This document shows, in pieces, positions 15,549 to 21,734 of a stretch of 25,240 bases of DNA. Source of the stretch: CAYGFH01 sp964356315 (GTDB lineage Bacteria > Patescibacteriota > Microgenomatia > UBA10105 > UBA927). A program made the position numbers and the translations under genes. The notes beneath the pieces are model-generated. The model worked only from the letters and a program-made list of their open reading frames with translations, was not told the DNA's origin and did not search any database. The stretch is taken from assembly GCA_964356315.1 (NCBI GenBank), contig CAYHHA010000024.1, forward strand, positions 1-25,240, written 5' to 3'. Each line of letters begins with the position of its first letter. Within the stretch, counting starts at the first letter, position 1.

Positions 15549-15581
15549 TTTTTCGTACACCAGTTGGGACGAATTTGAAAC
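15549..15581 (+). repeat. Intergenic repeat element, copy 1
   Basis: TTTTTCGTACACC, AGTTGGGAC and TTTGAAAC in order match the other copies. The TTGGGA and TTGAAA half-motifs lie 11 bp apart. It sits between the convergent small membrane protein and acyltransferase genes. Confidence 0.75.
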
Positions 15582-15635
15582 GTATCGAGCTTCACGTATA
15601 TAGACTCATGGAGTGTAGTACGAAGTGGTTAGAAA

Positions 15636-16841
15636 TTACAGTTTTTTAATCTTTTTTCGAAGAAGCGGAGATTCAACGAAGGTATAGGAAGCAAGCGCCG
15701 TAATTATCGTAATACTAAGAACAATAACAAAACGACTAACGTTCGGAGCGAAGTGAGGGGTTAATTCTTGATTTGAATACAAAATTTCGAAAAAAGCGTA
15801 ATGATAGAGATATAAACCATATGAGATAAACCCTATACCAGATAAAAAAGTTTTTGGATGGACAAGAAGCTTAATAATATGGGATATACGATCAATGCGT
15901 TTTTTATAGTCAAAATCAACACTCGAGGAAAGAATATACCATCCGATCACTATACAGAGCGTGAAAGGTAGGATGAATATACGATTCACAACTTCCTGTG
16001 GCCAGGAAATACCAGTGTCTATGGAATGGGTATAGGCCATCCAAAGGGACCAACCTATCAATACAACTGCATACCATAAGTTCGTAATTCGATTTTTAAG
16101 AGCTACCACGTATGACCGACGTTCACATATCATGCAACTTAAAAACATCCCAAAAAGGAAAAAATCGATCATTCCCCACACCTTCACATAGACATTGAGT
16201 CTATACATATCGAAATCAGAGATTAATCCCAATAGCAACAACATATATCTTACAGCAAAGCCAAAACACAAAATGTAAATTCCTACTACGAAAGGGTGAA
16301 TCCTTCGAAGTGCTGATGATAATAATCCAAATAACATAGGTGCGATGAGGTAAAATTGCATTTCAGTTGAAATAATCACCAGGGGCAGTTGAAAGGGTAA
16401 ATTGAGATTATCAAAATTAGCGGTAAAGGTAAAAAAACGTAGAATGTCAGATAAAGATGTAGCAGTCTGACGATAAAAAATGAACATTGAAGCCAAGATG
16501 CATACGTAATAGGCAGGAGCAATTCGAAGCCAACGGTTAATATAAAATGAGCGGAGCGATTTGATTGATAGTGTATATTTCTTGGAAAAAAATCCATACC
16601 CTACGCTATAGCCGGATATAAGATAAAAGATTTGCACAGCTACGAATCCACTCGGAAAAACTAGAAAGCTCAGATTGATTCCGTGAACGACAAGCCACCA
16701 ACGTATTTCTTGGGTATGATTCCAAATAACAATAAGACATGCTAGTCCGCGAAGCGCTAAAACAGGATCAAGACGTTCGGAATAGCGAAAATATGATAGT
16801 ATGTCACTTTTGCCTTTTATGAATATATTTGATTCTGACAT
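15636..16841 (-). CDS. Acyltransferase family 3 membrane protein
   Basis: 401 aa with about ten hydrophobic helices and the family-3 N-terminal signature: LALRGLACLIVIWNHT at about 29-44, whose Arg and His are the conserved, likely catalytic residues of OatA/NodX-like proteins. Members move acetyl or other acyl groups onto sugars of peptidoglycan, O-antigen or exopolysaccharide. SGYSVGYGFFSKKY (about 77-90) matches the usual loop. No SGNH esterase domain is attached. The ATG at 16841 follows a plausible promoter. Isolated minus-strand gene in the accessory region; the acceptor is unknown. Confidence 0.9.
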   Translation of the reverse strand: MSESNIFIKGKSDILSYFRYSERLDPVLALRGLACLIVIWNHTQEIRWWLVVHGINLSFLVFPSGFVAVQIFYLISGYSVGYGFFSKKYTLSIKSLRSFYINRWLRIAPAYYVCILASMFIFYRQTATSLSDILRFFTFTANFDNLNLPFQLPLVIISTEMQFYLIAPMLFGLLSSALRRIHPFVVGIYILCFGFAVRYMLLLLGLISDFDMYRLNVYVKVWGMIDFFLFGMFLSCMICERRSYVVALKNRITNLWYAVVLIGWSLWMAYTHSIDTGISWPQEVVNRIFILPFTLCIVIGWYILSSSVDFDYKKRIDRISHIIKLLVHPKTFLSGIGFISYGLYLYHYAFFEILYSNQELTPHFAPNVSRFVIVLSITIITALASYTFVESPLLRKKIKKL

Positions 16842-16860
16842 GCAATGATTTTCTCAAAAT

Positions 16861-16889
16861 ATCATACAAAAAAATCAGATACATGAAAA
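16861..16889 (-). promoter_or_regulatory. Probable acyltransferase promoter
   Basis: TTTTCA (16884-16889), a 17-bp spacer and TATGAT (16861-16866) on the minus strand give a start near 16854 and a leader of about 13 nt without a clear ribosome-binding site. Confidence 0.4.
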
Positions 16890-17044
16890 GGAGTAGTATC
16901 GCGATTAATTAACAATTCTGATATCCTTCTCAAAAAAGAAGCTAAATATTCTGATTACGGCTATACAAGCCCCACACGCCAAGCGGGGATCACGCCCCTG
17001 CCAGTAGACAAGGCTAGACCCACCAGGGATTTGATAGTACTAAT
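16890..17044. other. Intergenic stretch with GC-rich patch
   Basis: No gene is visible between the acyltransferase promoter and the next repeat copy. A patch near 16970-17000 is richer in G+C than its surroundings and has CCCC/GGGG segments (16970-16973, 16985-16988, 16995-16998) that can pair in two exclusive ways. It shares CGCCAAGCGGG with the nusA-leader hairpin. No T tract follows. Confidence 0.4.
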
Positions 17045-17077
17045 CTTTTCGTACACCTTTTGGGACACTATTGGAAC
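17045..17077 (+). repeat. Intergenic repeat element, copy 2
   Basis: CTTTTCGTACACC, TTTTGGGAC and ATTGGAAC, with the two TTGG half-motifs 11 bp apart. It ends 1 bp before the stop codon of the 54-aa minus-strand gene. Confidence 0.85.
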
Positions 17078-17242
17078 TTATTTATTCCAGATCGAATGAA
17101 AGATAAAATAATATATAACGAAATATACAGATATAAAAACTAAACTCATTAATAATTGTGATTCAAGAGAATCATGCACAAAATTAAATGTTAACAATAT
17201 TATCACCCCAATCGGAATAATTAAGGTTTTTATAATTTTCAT
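17078..17242 (-). CDS. Small hydrophobic membrane protein, unknown function
   Basis: 54 aa, unrecognised. Two hydrophobic helices (about 5-20 and 29-49) are separated by a short acidic/His loop. A longer frame reaches 17341 but would read through the repeat element and overlap the divergent gene. The ATG at 17242 is chosen because TACAAT ends exactly 6 nt upstream on the minus strand, the spacing shared by other predicted leaderless genes. Coding status is moderate because of the small size and AT-rich composition. Confidence 0.5.
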   Translation of the reverse strand: MKIIKTLIIPIGVIILLTFNFVHDSLESQLLMSLVFISVYFVIYYFIFHSIWNK

Positions 17243-17246
17243 ATTT

Positions 17247-17279
17247 GAATTGTACACCTGTTGGGATGCAGTTGGAACA
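17247..17279 (+). repeat. Intergenic repeat element, copy 3 (overlaps a promoter)
   Basis: TTGTACACC, TGTTGGGAT and GTTGGAAC, half-motifs 11 bp apart. Read on the minus strand, the copy contains TTCCAA, 17 bp and TACAAT (17249-17254), the likely promoter of the 54-aa gene. It lies between divergent genes. Confidence 0.85.
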
Positions 17280-17306
17280 TATTTTATGGATAAATCAACT
17301 GTATAG

Positions 17307-17318
17307 TAAAATATATCT
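17307..17318 (+). promoter_or_regulatory. Predicted leaderless -10 of the 99-aa gene
   Basis: TAAAAT (17307-17312) ends 6 nt before the ATG at 17319. TATAGT slightly upstream (17302-17307) is an alternative -10 that would give a leader of a few nt. The -35 is weak. Confidence 0.45.
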
Positions 17319-17618
17319 ATGAAAAGAAATATTTTATCCATCGTTATACCATTGATAGTACTGTATGTCGTTTATTTATATGGAAGTAACTATTACAAAT
17401 ACAAAACTGCTAAAAATCTAATTAGCGCTTGTGAAGCACGCACTGTACTTACCGGACATAGCAGGAATATCGTGACATTAAAAAATGATCAAGTAATACT
17501 TATAAATACGATGCTTCCGTTTGCAAATTTTTCGTTTCCCACAGGAAATGTACCGAGAATACAGGGAAATGAGTTAGTGTTCGGGGATCAGTGTACTCCT
17601 ATGTATTCTATTCAATAA
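17319..17618 (+). CDS. Membrane-anchored small protein, unknown function
   Basis: 99 aa, unrecognised. Lysine and arginine then a single hydrophobic segment (about 5-22) form an N-terminal anchor. The remaining 75 residues are polar with alternating hydrophobics, as in a small beta domain, with two Cys (about 38 and 92) that could form a disulfide. Its -10 lies 6 nt upstream. It is divergent from the 54-aa gene and followed by the next repeat copy and a second anchored protein gene. Confidence 0.6.
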   Translation: MKRNILSIVIPLIVLYVVYLYGSNYYKYKTAKNLISACEARTVLTGHSRNIVTLKNDQVILINTMLPFANFSFPTGNVPRIQGNELVFGDQCTPMYSIQ

Positions 17619-17635
17619 TACTCTGGATGTTTTAT

Positions 17636-17667
17636 TGTTTGTACACCGTTGGGACTATAATGGAAAG
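17636..17667 (+). repeat. Intergenic repeat element, copy 4
   Basis: TTGTTTGTACACC, GTTGGGAC and AATGGAAA, half-motifs 11 bp apart, with one base fewer between ACACC and GTTGGG than in copies 1 to 3. It lies between two plus-strand genes. Confidence 0.8.
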
Positions 17668-17747
17668 GTTTTAGCCTAATATGATTATCAAAATTTTAAC
17701 TGATATGAAAATTGACATACTTTCTCGGAAATGAGACAGTGTATATA

Positions 17748-18428
17748 ATGGTTGAAACATCTGATCAAGACTTAATTATTCCTAAACCTCCTACGATACC
17801 TCCACAACAAACGCTGTCGAAGCCGTTTAACTTTATAATACCTATATTAATAGTTCTACTTTTGATATCAGTAACAACAACAGGATTTATTTATTATAAA
17901 TATTCTAATACGACCCTTCAATTAGAACTAGTCAATTCCGAATTTGCGGATGTAAAAAGCAGATTAGCACTAATTGAACCGCAAAAAACAATTACTCAAG
18001 TCAAAGAATATTGTGCTAAAGGAGAAATTTATAACAATGCCCAACAGCAGTATAAAATATGCTATCCCAAAGGGTGGCACGCACAAGCTCTCACAGATTT
18101 AAAAGATAAAGTTGCTTTTTCCATTACACCTACGGCTACTAGCAACGGAATAGTAATTAACACTTCCAAAGATGATATGGAAAACGCACTAAATCGTCTC
18201 GCAAGTGATGTTTATGTCGATTCGACAGATAGACAGTTTGTTATTAATGACATTAAAGGCATCCAGGTTGTCGGCACAGTAGAATCTTCTTCAAAAAAGG
18301 CGATCACTGTTTTTACTAGGAAGGGTAAGACTTATGAAATTGTTCTTTCTAGCCCTGCAGATGCAACATTTACCGATTATTTACAAATATACAAAGATAT
18401 TGTAAATACATTCACCTTTGTAGATTAA
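17748..18428 (+). CDS. Membrane-anchored protein with coiled-coil and PsbP-like globular domain
   Basis: 226 aa. A Pro-rich cytoplasmic N-terminus (IIPKPPTIPPQQT) leads to one transmembrane helix (about 31-53), a short heptad-like region (about 57-82) and an extracellular domain of about 140 residues starting near two Cys that flank YNNAQQQYKICYPKGW. The YPKGW start and the final DIVNTFTFVD resemble PsbP-like domains of anchored bacterial proteins; that assignment is tentative. A TTG at 17712 is in frame, but the ATG at 17748 is preferred. No clear promoter or ribosome-binding site is visible. Confidence 0.7.
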   Translation: MVETSDQDLIIPKPPTIPPQQTLSKPFNFIIPILIVLLLISVTTTGFIYYKYSNTTLQLELVNSEFADVKSRLALIEPQKTITQVKEYCAKGEIYNNAQQQYKICYPKGWHAQALTDLKDKVAFSITPTATSNGIVINTSKDDMENALNRLASDVYVDSTDRQFVINDIKGIQVVGTVESSSKKAITVFTRKGKTYEIVLSSPADATFTDYLQIYKDIVNTFTFVD

Positions 18429-18635
18429 TATTACCTTGCATAATTTTTGGACGATAAATCCAGCACTATACTACATTTTTCTGTATTAGCCTCAGTGGAT
18501 TGCCAAGGCCACTGATCGCTCACATGCCGTAATATATGGAGATCGAAACCACTTGCTAATGCCATACGGTGACTCGGCCGATCAAATCCAATTGAGAGTG
18601 CGTAAAAAAAATCCTACCATAATGTTGGGTTATTT
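18429..18635. other. Non-coding gap between convergent genes
   Basis: No gene is seen. A 7-bp inverted repeat TCAGTGG/CCACTGA (18492-18498 with 18509-18515, loop 10) is the only clear structure, with no T tract. The gap continues past repeat copy 5 to 18782, where AT-rich sequence offers no convincing frame. Confidence 0.4.
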
Positions 18636-18667
18636 TATGCAGCACACCTTTTAGGACGCTCTTAGCG
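18636..18667 (+). repeat. Intergenic repeat element, copy 5 (diverged)
   Basis: AGCACACC, TTTTAGGAC and TCTTAG retain the order and 11-bp spacing, but the second half-motif has changed. A short stem GCGTG/CACGC overlaps its right end. It lies between convergent genes. Confidence 0.55.
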
Positions 18668-18782
18668 TGTATTTCACGCCTAACTAAATTCAAAAAAAAT
18701 TATCACACCAATTCGAGCTCTTCGGGAAACTCTTATTCCTAAACCATCTGGTATATCTATTTCAACGAACTGGTAGAAAAAC

Positions 18783-19484
18783 TTAATCGAGTGGCACAAT
18801 TGAATTTATTATTTTTAAAAGGAATTTTCTTGCATCAATTGCAGTCATAACGCCATCGAGATGTTTTGTAAACGAGATAAGTCTCGTTTTTCCATTGCGT
18901 GGAGTCATAAAAAATCGTAATTCTACATAATTACCCAACACATCCTCATGTTTATATACCCTGTATCCCTGTAGCGATGTTGTAACAAAATCACGCTCTA
19001 ACAGCTGTAATGGCACCAACTTCGCAACATGGTTATTCGAATATTCTTGGGAAAAAAATAGGGTAAAATATGGCTTTTGGTCGTATATGTATTCAGTTAA
19101 ATTTAACAATTCAGCTGAATTTGTCGCGTGTGGGAAATTTGTTGAAAAATAAAGCGCAGATTGTTCTTTGTATTTAATTTGTTGTGTTGTAATTTGAAAA
19201 TATTTGGGCATGAGCATTTCAGTTGAAGAAAACCCTAATAACTGTGGTGTTAGATTTGTATTTGTTCCAGGCCATTCAACATCTGCAACATCATTTTTCA
19301 AAAGATATAAGTCACGCTTCGAGGTATTTAGCTCATTTAAGATTTCATCTTTTTGATTGCGAATTTGTAGTAATTCACTTGAAAGATTTTCTACCTTATT
19401 GGTGAGACGAGCAAATTGATAATATACTCCAAAACATACTGTTAACAACAGCACTCCAATCGTTATCTGTGGTATTCGATCCAT
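18783..19484 (-). CDS. Membrane-anchored coiled-coil protein, unknown function
   Basis: 233 aa, unrecognised. One N-terminal transmembrane segment (about 6-23) is followed by a coiled coil (about 26-68) with heptads such as LTNKVENLSSELLQIRNQKDEI in part, then a domain of about 160 residues with alternating strands, ending KIINSIVPLD. The order anchor, coil, globular domain and the final helix-plus-LD ending resemble the 226-aa protein across the gap, but overall sequence similarity is low by eye. The ATG at 19484 has a strong promoter with the -10 ending 6 nt upstream. Confidence 0.7.
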   Translation of the reverse strand: MDRIPQITIGVLLLTVCFGVYYQFARLTNKVENLSSELLQIRNQKDEILNELNTSKRDLYLLKNDVADVEWPGTNTNLTPQLLGFSSTEMLMPKYFQITTQQIKYKEQSALYFSTNFPHATNSAELLNLTEYIYDQKPYFTLFFSQEYSNNHVAKLVPLQLLERDFVTTSLQGYRVYKHEDVLGNYVELRFFMTPRNGKTRLISFTKHLDGVMTAIDARKFLLKIINSIVPLD

Positions 19485-19520
19485 GCATTTATAGTACTAT
19501 GTTATGCATTCTGTTATCAA
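19485..19520 (-). promoter_or_regulatory. Predicted leaderless promoter of the coiled-coil gene
   Basis: TTGATA (19515-19520), an 18-bp spacer and TACTAT (19491-19496) on the minus strand, then 6 nt and the ATG. Both hexamers are close to consensus. Confidence 0.7.
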
Positions 19521-19532
19521 CTTTCACACACT

Positions 19533-19550
19533 CACACACCCGGCGTGAAA
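19533..19550 (+). repeat. CACACACC repeat, copy A
   Basis: This 18-bp string matches 21664-21681 at 16 of 18 positions. Both are followed 14-16 bp later by CAGGA, so the related stretch may be about 35-40 bp long. The centre is nearly palindromic. Confidence 0.5.
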
Positions 19551-19599
19551 AAAAGCTCGACACTTCAGGAAATATCTCTATTATTGTGGCTAATTGATT

Positions 19600-19632
19600 A
19601 TTTTTCGACAACAGTTGGGACGTTATTGGAAT
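19600..19632 (+). repeat. Intergenic repeat element, copy 6
   Basis: ATTTTTCGACAAC, AGTTGGGAC and ATTGGAA, half-motifs 11 bp apart. A partial copy (TCGACACCAGTTAG, about 19659-19672) follows and runs into the stop codon of the DUF1003 gene. Confidence 0.8.
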
Positions 19633-19668
19633 ATATGTATCAATTTGAAAATGAGAGATCGACACCAG

Positions 19669-20214
19669 TTAGATTTTGGTTTTTGTAGCATCAGAGATCT
19701 GTTTTTCCAGAATTTTTTCAATTCTATTCATATTAGTCGGTTTTATCATTGACTGTAGTTCCGTATCTCCACTCAAATCAATTCCATTTTTTTCCATGAG
19801 AATGCTCGTCATATGAATGAGCTTCGTCAACTCTTGCTCGGTGATAATATCCACCTGTAAATCTATTTCTTCCCTCAAATCATCTACCTGTGATGCTCGA
19901 TTTTGAGAGATAAGGACAAATATCGCTAAAATGATCGCCTCCAAAGATACAATCATCGTGAGTAGTCCGAAGGGAAACGGGTCAAACTTAGGGACCCATG
20001 GGATTGCCCCAATATTTATAAGCACCCAACCCACGAACCAAAGCATATTAATTGCCAAAAACCATATGCTTCCGAGCGTGTTCGTCATCCAATCTGCAAT
20101 AATTTCCGAGAAAGTTCGCCTTGCATCTGCTTTTGCTTTTAGACTCTTGATGATTCGTTTACTGGTTTGAAGCTGAGGTTTTGAAATAGTATCAGTGGTA
20201 ACAATTTGGTTCAT
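19669..20214 (-). CDS. DUF1003 family membrane protein
   Basis: 181 aa matching the DUF1003 outline: a basic N-terminal region, two transmembrane helices (about 51-71 and 81-103) separated by a loop with DPFPFGLL, the conserved SLEAIILAIFVLISQNR segment, then a charged, largely helical C-terminal region with DLREEIDLQVDIITEQE. The biochemical function of the family is unknown. The ATG at 20214 is supported by TAGAAT ending 6 nt upstream. Lone minus-strand gene in the accessory region. Confidence 0.88.
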   Translation of the reverse strand: MNQIVTTDTISKPQLQTSKRIIKSLKAKADARRTFSEIIADWMTNTLGSIWFLAINMLWFVGWVLINIGAIPWVPKFDPFPFGLLTMIVSLEAIILAIFVLISQNRASQVDDLREEIDLQVDIITEQELTKLIHMTSILMEKNGIDLSGDTELQSMIKPTNMNRIEKILEKQISDATKTKI

Positions 20215-20250
20215 CCAATTATTCTACACCTTTTGCCTTTAAAATTATCC
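20215..20250 (-). promoter_or_regulatory. DUF1003 leaderless -10, with partial repeat match
   Basis: TAGAAT (20221-20226 on the minus strand) ends 6 nt before the ATG; the -35 is weak. On the plus strand TACACCTTTTG (20225-20235) matches repeat copy 2 exactly, so this may be a decayed seventh copy, placed like copy 3 over a -10. Confidence 0.5.
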
Positions 20251-20293
20251 TGACTATCAAAAAAATGAGCAAACGTATTTTGAGGTAAAAATT

Positions 20294-20319
20294 TTATTCC
20301 TTATCCAACTCTTCCAAAA
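20294..20319 (-). repeat. 26-bp direct repeat of the dnaJ 3' end (distal copy)
   Basis: All 26 bases are identical to 21709-21734, the last eight codons and stop of dnaJ plus two bases. It is not part of a gene here. On the minus strand it is followed by AATTTTT. The two copies bracket csaA and eamA. Confidence 0.9.
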
Positions 20320-20366
20320 AAATCTCTTATTTTTTCACAACATATCTGGACTGAAAGTTCAATCTA

Positions 20367-21242
20367 TTACGATTGACTTATTAAGCCTGATAAAATGACC
20401 AACCCCATTCCCACAAAATATACTGGTAAAAATGTCTCTTTAAAAAATAAAATCACGAGGAGAGAAGCCAATATCGGTGTCAGGAATACAAATGGAGCTA
20501 TAAATGAAGCTTTTGAATAACTCAATGCTTTAAGCCAAAAGATGTACGACAGTCCATTGATAATTACTCCGTTGATAATTAATGGAACTAATGTCGCAAC
20601 AGAGGGAACAGCGAATTTAGAGAATAGACTCATCGCTGTGAGTGAACATACAGATGCGGAAAGGAAAAAAATGGTAGTGCCGGTAATGGGTTCCAGATTA
20701 CATTTCTTACTCAATACAGAAAACAAAGCAAACACTGAAGCTGCACTTAAAACGATTAAATTGACACCAATATTATCTAAATGTATTTGATTAAAGTCAC
20801 CTTTAGTAAGTACAAACAAAACACCTAAAAATCCTAAAATCGATGCTAGCAAGCTCTTATTTGTAACTTTTTCTTTTAGAAAAAATATTGAGAATATCAC
20901 GATTAAGATAGGCCAAGTATATTGCAGTGCTATCACTTCTAATCCATCGGCATGAGCATATGCATAATAAAGTAATAAATAATACAGGAATGAACCCATA
21001 AAACCTAATAGTACTGCCTGAATCCAAGCGTGTTGATGATATGTTGTGAAAACCTTGAATTTTCCACTAAAAATTGTGCTTAGAAATAGGACCACAAAAG
21101 ATAAAATACTTGACCAAAAAAGAAATTGATAGTTGTCAAGTGAAGTCTGACCAAAACGAGAAACTACAGGGATAAATGCCCATGATATGACACAAAGGAG
21201 AACATAAACTATTGATTTTATTTTATCATTTTTGTGCACCAT
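20367..21242 (-). CDS. EamA/DMT-family transporter
   Basis: 291 aa with about ten hydrophobic helices in two five-helix halves, the layout of drug/metabolite transporters of the EamA (RhaT/YdcZ-like) group. Members export amino acids or other small metabolites; the substrate is not deducible. Recognisable features are the N-terminal WAFIPVVSRFGQ, LEVIALQYTWPILIVIFS at the end of the first half and SFIAPFVFLTPILASLLVILFFKE in the second. A TTG at 21266 is in frame, but the ATG at 21242, 4 nt after the csaA stop, is better and implies translational coupling. It lies inside the segment bracketed by the dnaJ-end duplication. Confidence 0.9.
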   Translation of the reverse strand: MVHKNDKIKSIVYVLLCVISWAFIPVVSRFGQTSLDNYQFLFWSSILSFVVLFLSTIFSGKFKVFTTYHQHAWIQAVLLGFMGSFLYYLLLYYAYAHADGLEVIALQYTWPILIVIFSIFFLKEKVTNKSLLASILGFLGVLFVLTKGDFNQIHLDNIGVNLIVLSAASVFALFSVLSKKCNLEPITGTTIFFLSASVCSLTAMSLFSKFAVPSVATLVPLIINGVIINGLSYIFWLKALSYSKASFIAPFVFLTPILASLLVILFFKETFLPVYFVGMGLVILSGLISQS

Positions 21243-21246
21243 ACCC

Positions 21247-21582
21247 TTAGAAGAGTTTTCCGCCAATAACTGCGACTGCAGTATCCGGCCTCACCAAAAT
21301 ACAATCCATATTTTCATCAGGTACCCCTAATGTAAGAGTCTCAGATATGAATGGGCCAATTTGTCGTGGCGGAAAATTTACAACACCTAACACCAACTTA
21401 TTTAGCAGATCATCTTTTGTATAGTGTTTGACAAGTTGCGCACTGGATTTTTTGACACCTATTTCAGATCCAAAATTAATAGTGAGTTTGTATGCCGGTT
21501 TATTTGCCTCTGGAAAATCATCGACGGCAATTATTTGCCCGACCCGAATATCCAACTTCGTAAAATCATCATATGTTGCCAT
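21247..21582 (-). CDS. csaA: CsaA-like tRNA-binding-domain protein
   Basis: 111 aa with one EMAP-II/tRNA-binding OB fold. The order FTKLDIRVGQI, FPEANKPAYKL, INFGSEIGVKKSSAQ, VNFPPRQIG and GVPDENMDCILVRPD follows B. subtilis CsaA closely at the same length. CsaA is a homodimer described as a secretion-linked chaperone and able to bind tRNA. The ATG at 21582 is chosen over an in-frame start at 21618 because GGAGGG lies 4 nt upstream and TATACT (21599-21604) could be its -10. It is cotranscribed with eamA and adjacent to, but separate from, the dnaJ operon. Confidence 0.9.
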   Translation of the reverse strand: MATYDDFTKLDIRVGQIIAVDDFPEANKPAYKLTINFGSEIGVKKSSAQLVKHYTKDDLLNKLVLGVVNFPPRQIGPFISETLTLGVPDENMDCILVRPDTAVAVIGGKLF

Positions 21583-21663
21583 AATTCCCTCCGAATGCAG
21601 TATATTCCAAATCAACATCTAGGGAAATAAACAAATTCACACTTAAAAATATTCGTTATTACG

Positions 21664-21681
21664 CACACACCGGGTGTGAAA
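21664..21681 (+). repeat. CACACACC repeat, copy B
   Basis: It matches 19533-19550 at 16 of 18 positions. Here CACAC and GTGTG can pair around CGG. It lies in the gap between dnaJ and csaA, 28 bp from the dnaJ stop, and might also serve as a weak hairpin for dnaJ transcripts. Confidence 0.5.
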
Positions 21682-21708
21682 TAGATTCATACATCAGGAG
21701 ATTATGAA

Positions 21709-21734
21709 TTATTCCTTATCCAACTCTTCCAAAA
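21709..21734 (-). repeat. 26-bp direct repeat (dnaJ proximal copy)
   Basis: These are the final bases of the dnaJ coding sequence, encoding LEELDKE and stop, identical to 20294-20319. Identity ends abruptly on both sides. Confidence 0.9.

Noticed and set aside
16961..17040. tRNA or small structured RNA in the GC-rich patch
   Set aside because: No cloverleaf, T-loop or anticodon arm could be traced. Only short alternative C/G pairings are present.
17243..17341. Long 87-residue version of the 54-aa protein
   Set aside because: The extra part reads through repeat copy 3 and overlaps the divergent gene's start. An ATG with a well-placed -10 lies downstream.
17744..17749. TATAAT as promoter of the 226-aa gene
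   Set aside because: It overlaps the ATG, so transcription would begin inside the gene. The TTGACA at 17712 is 26 bp away, too far to be its -35.
15549..19632. Integron attC sites as the explanation for the intergenic repeats
   Set aside because: The GTTGGGA core fails the last position of GTTRRRY, I see no paired inverse core making an imperfect palindrome, and the enclosed genes face both ways. There is no integrase in the window. Only the cassette-like layout is retained as an idea.
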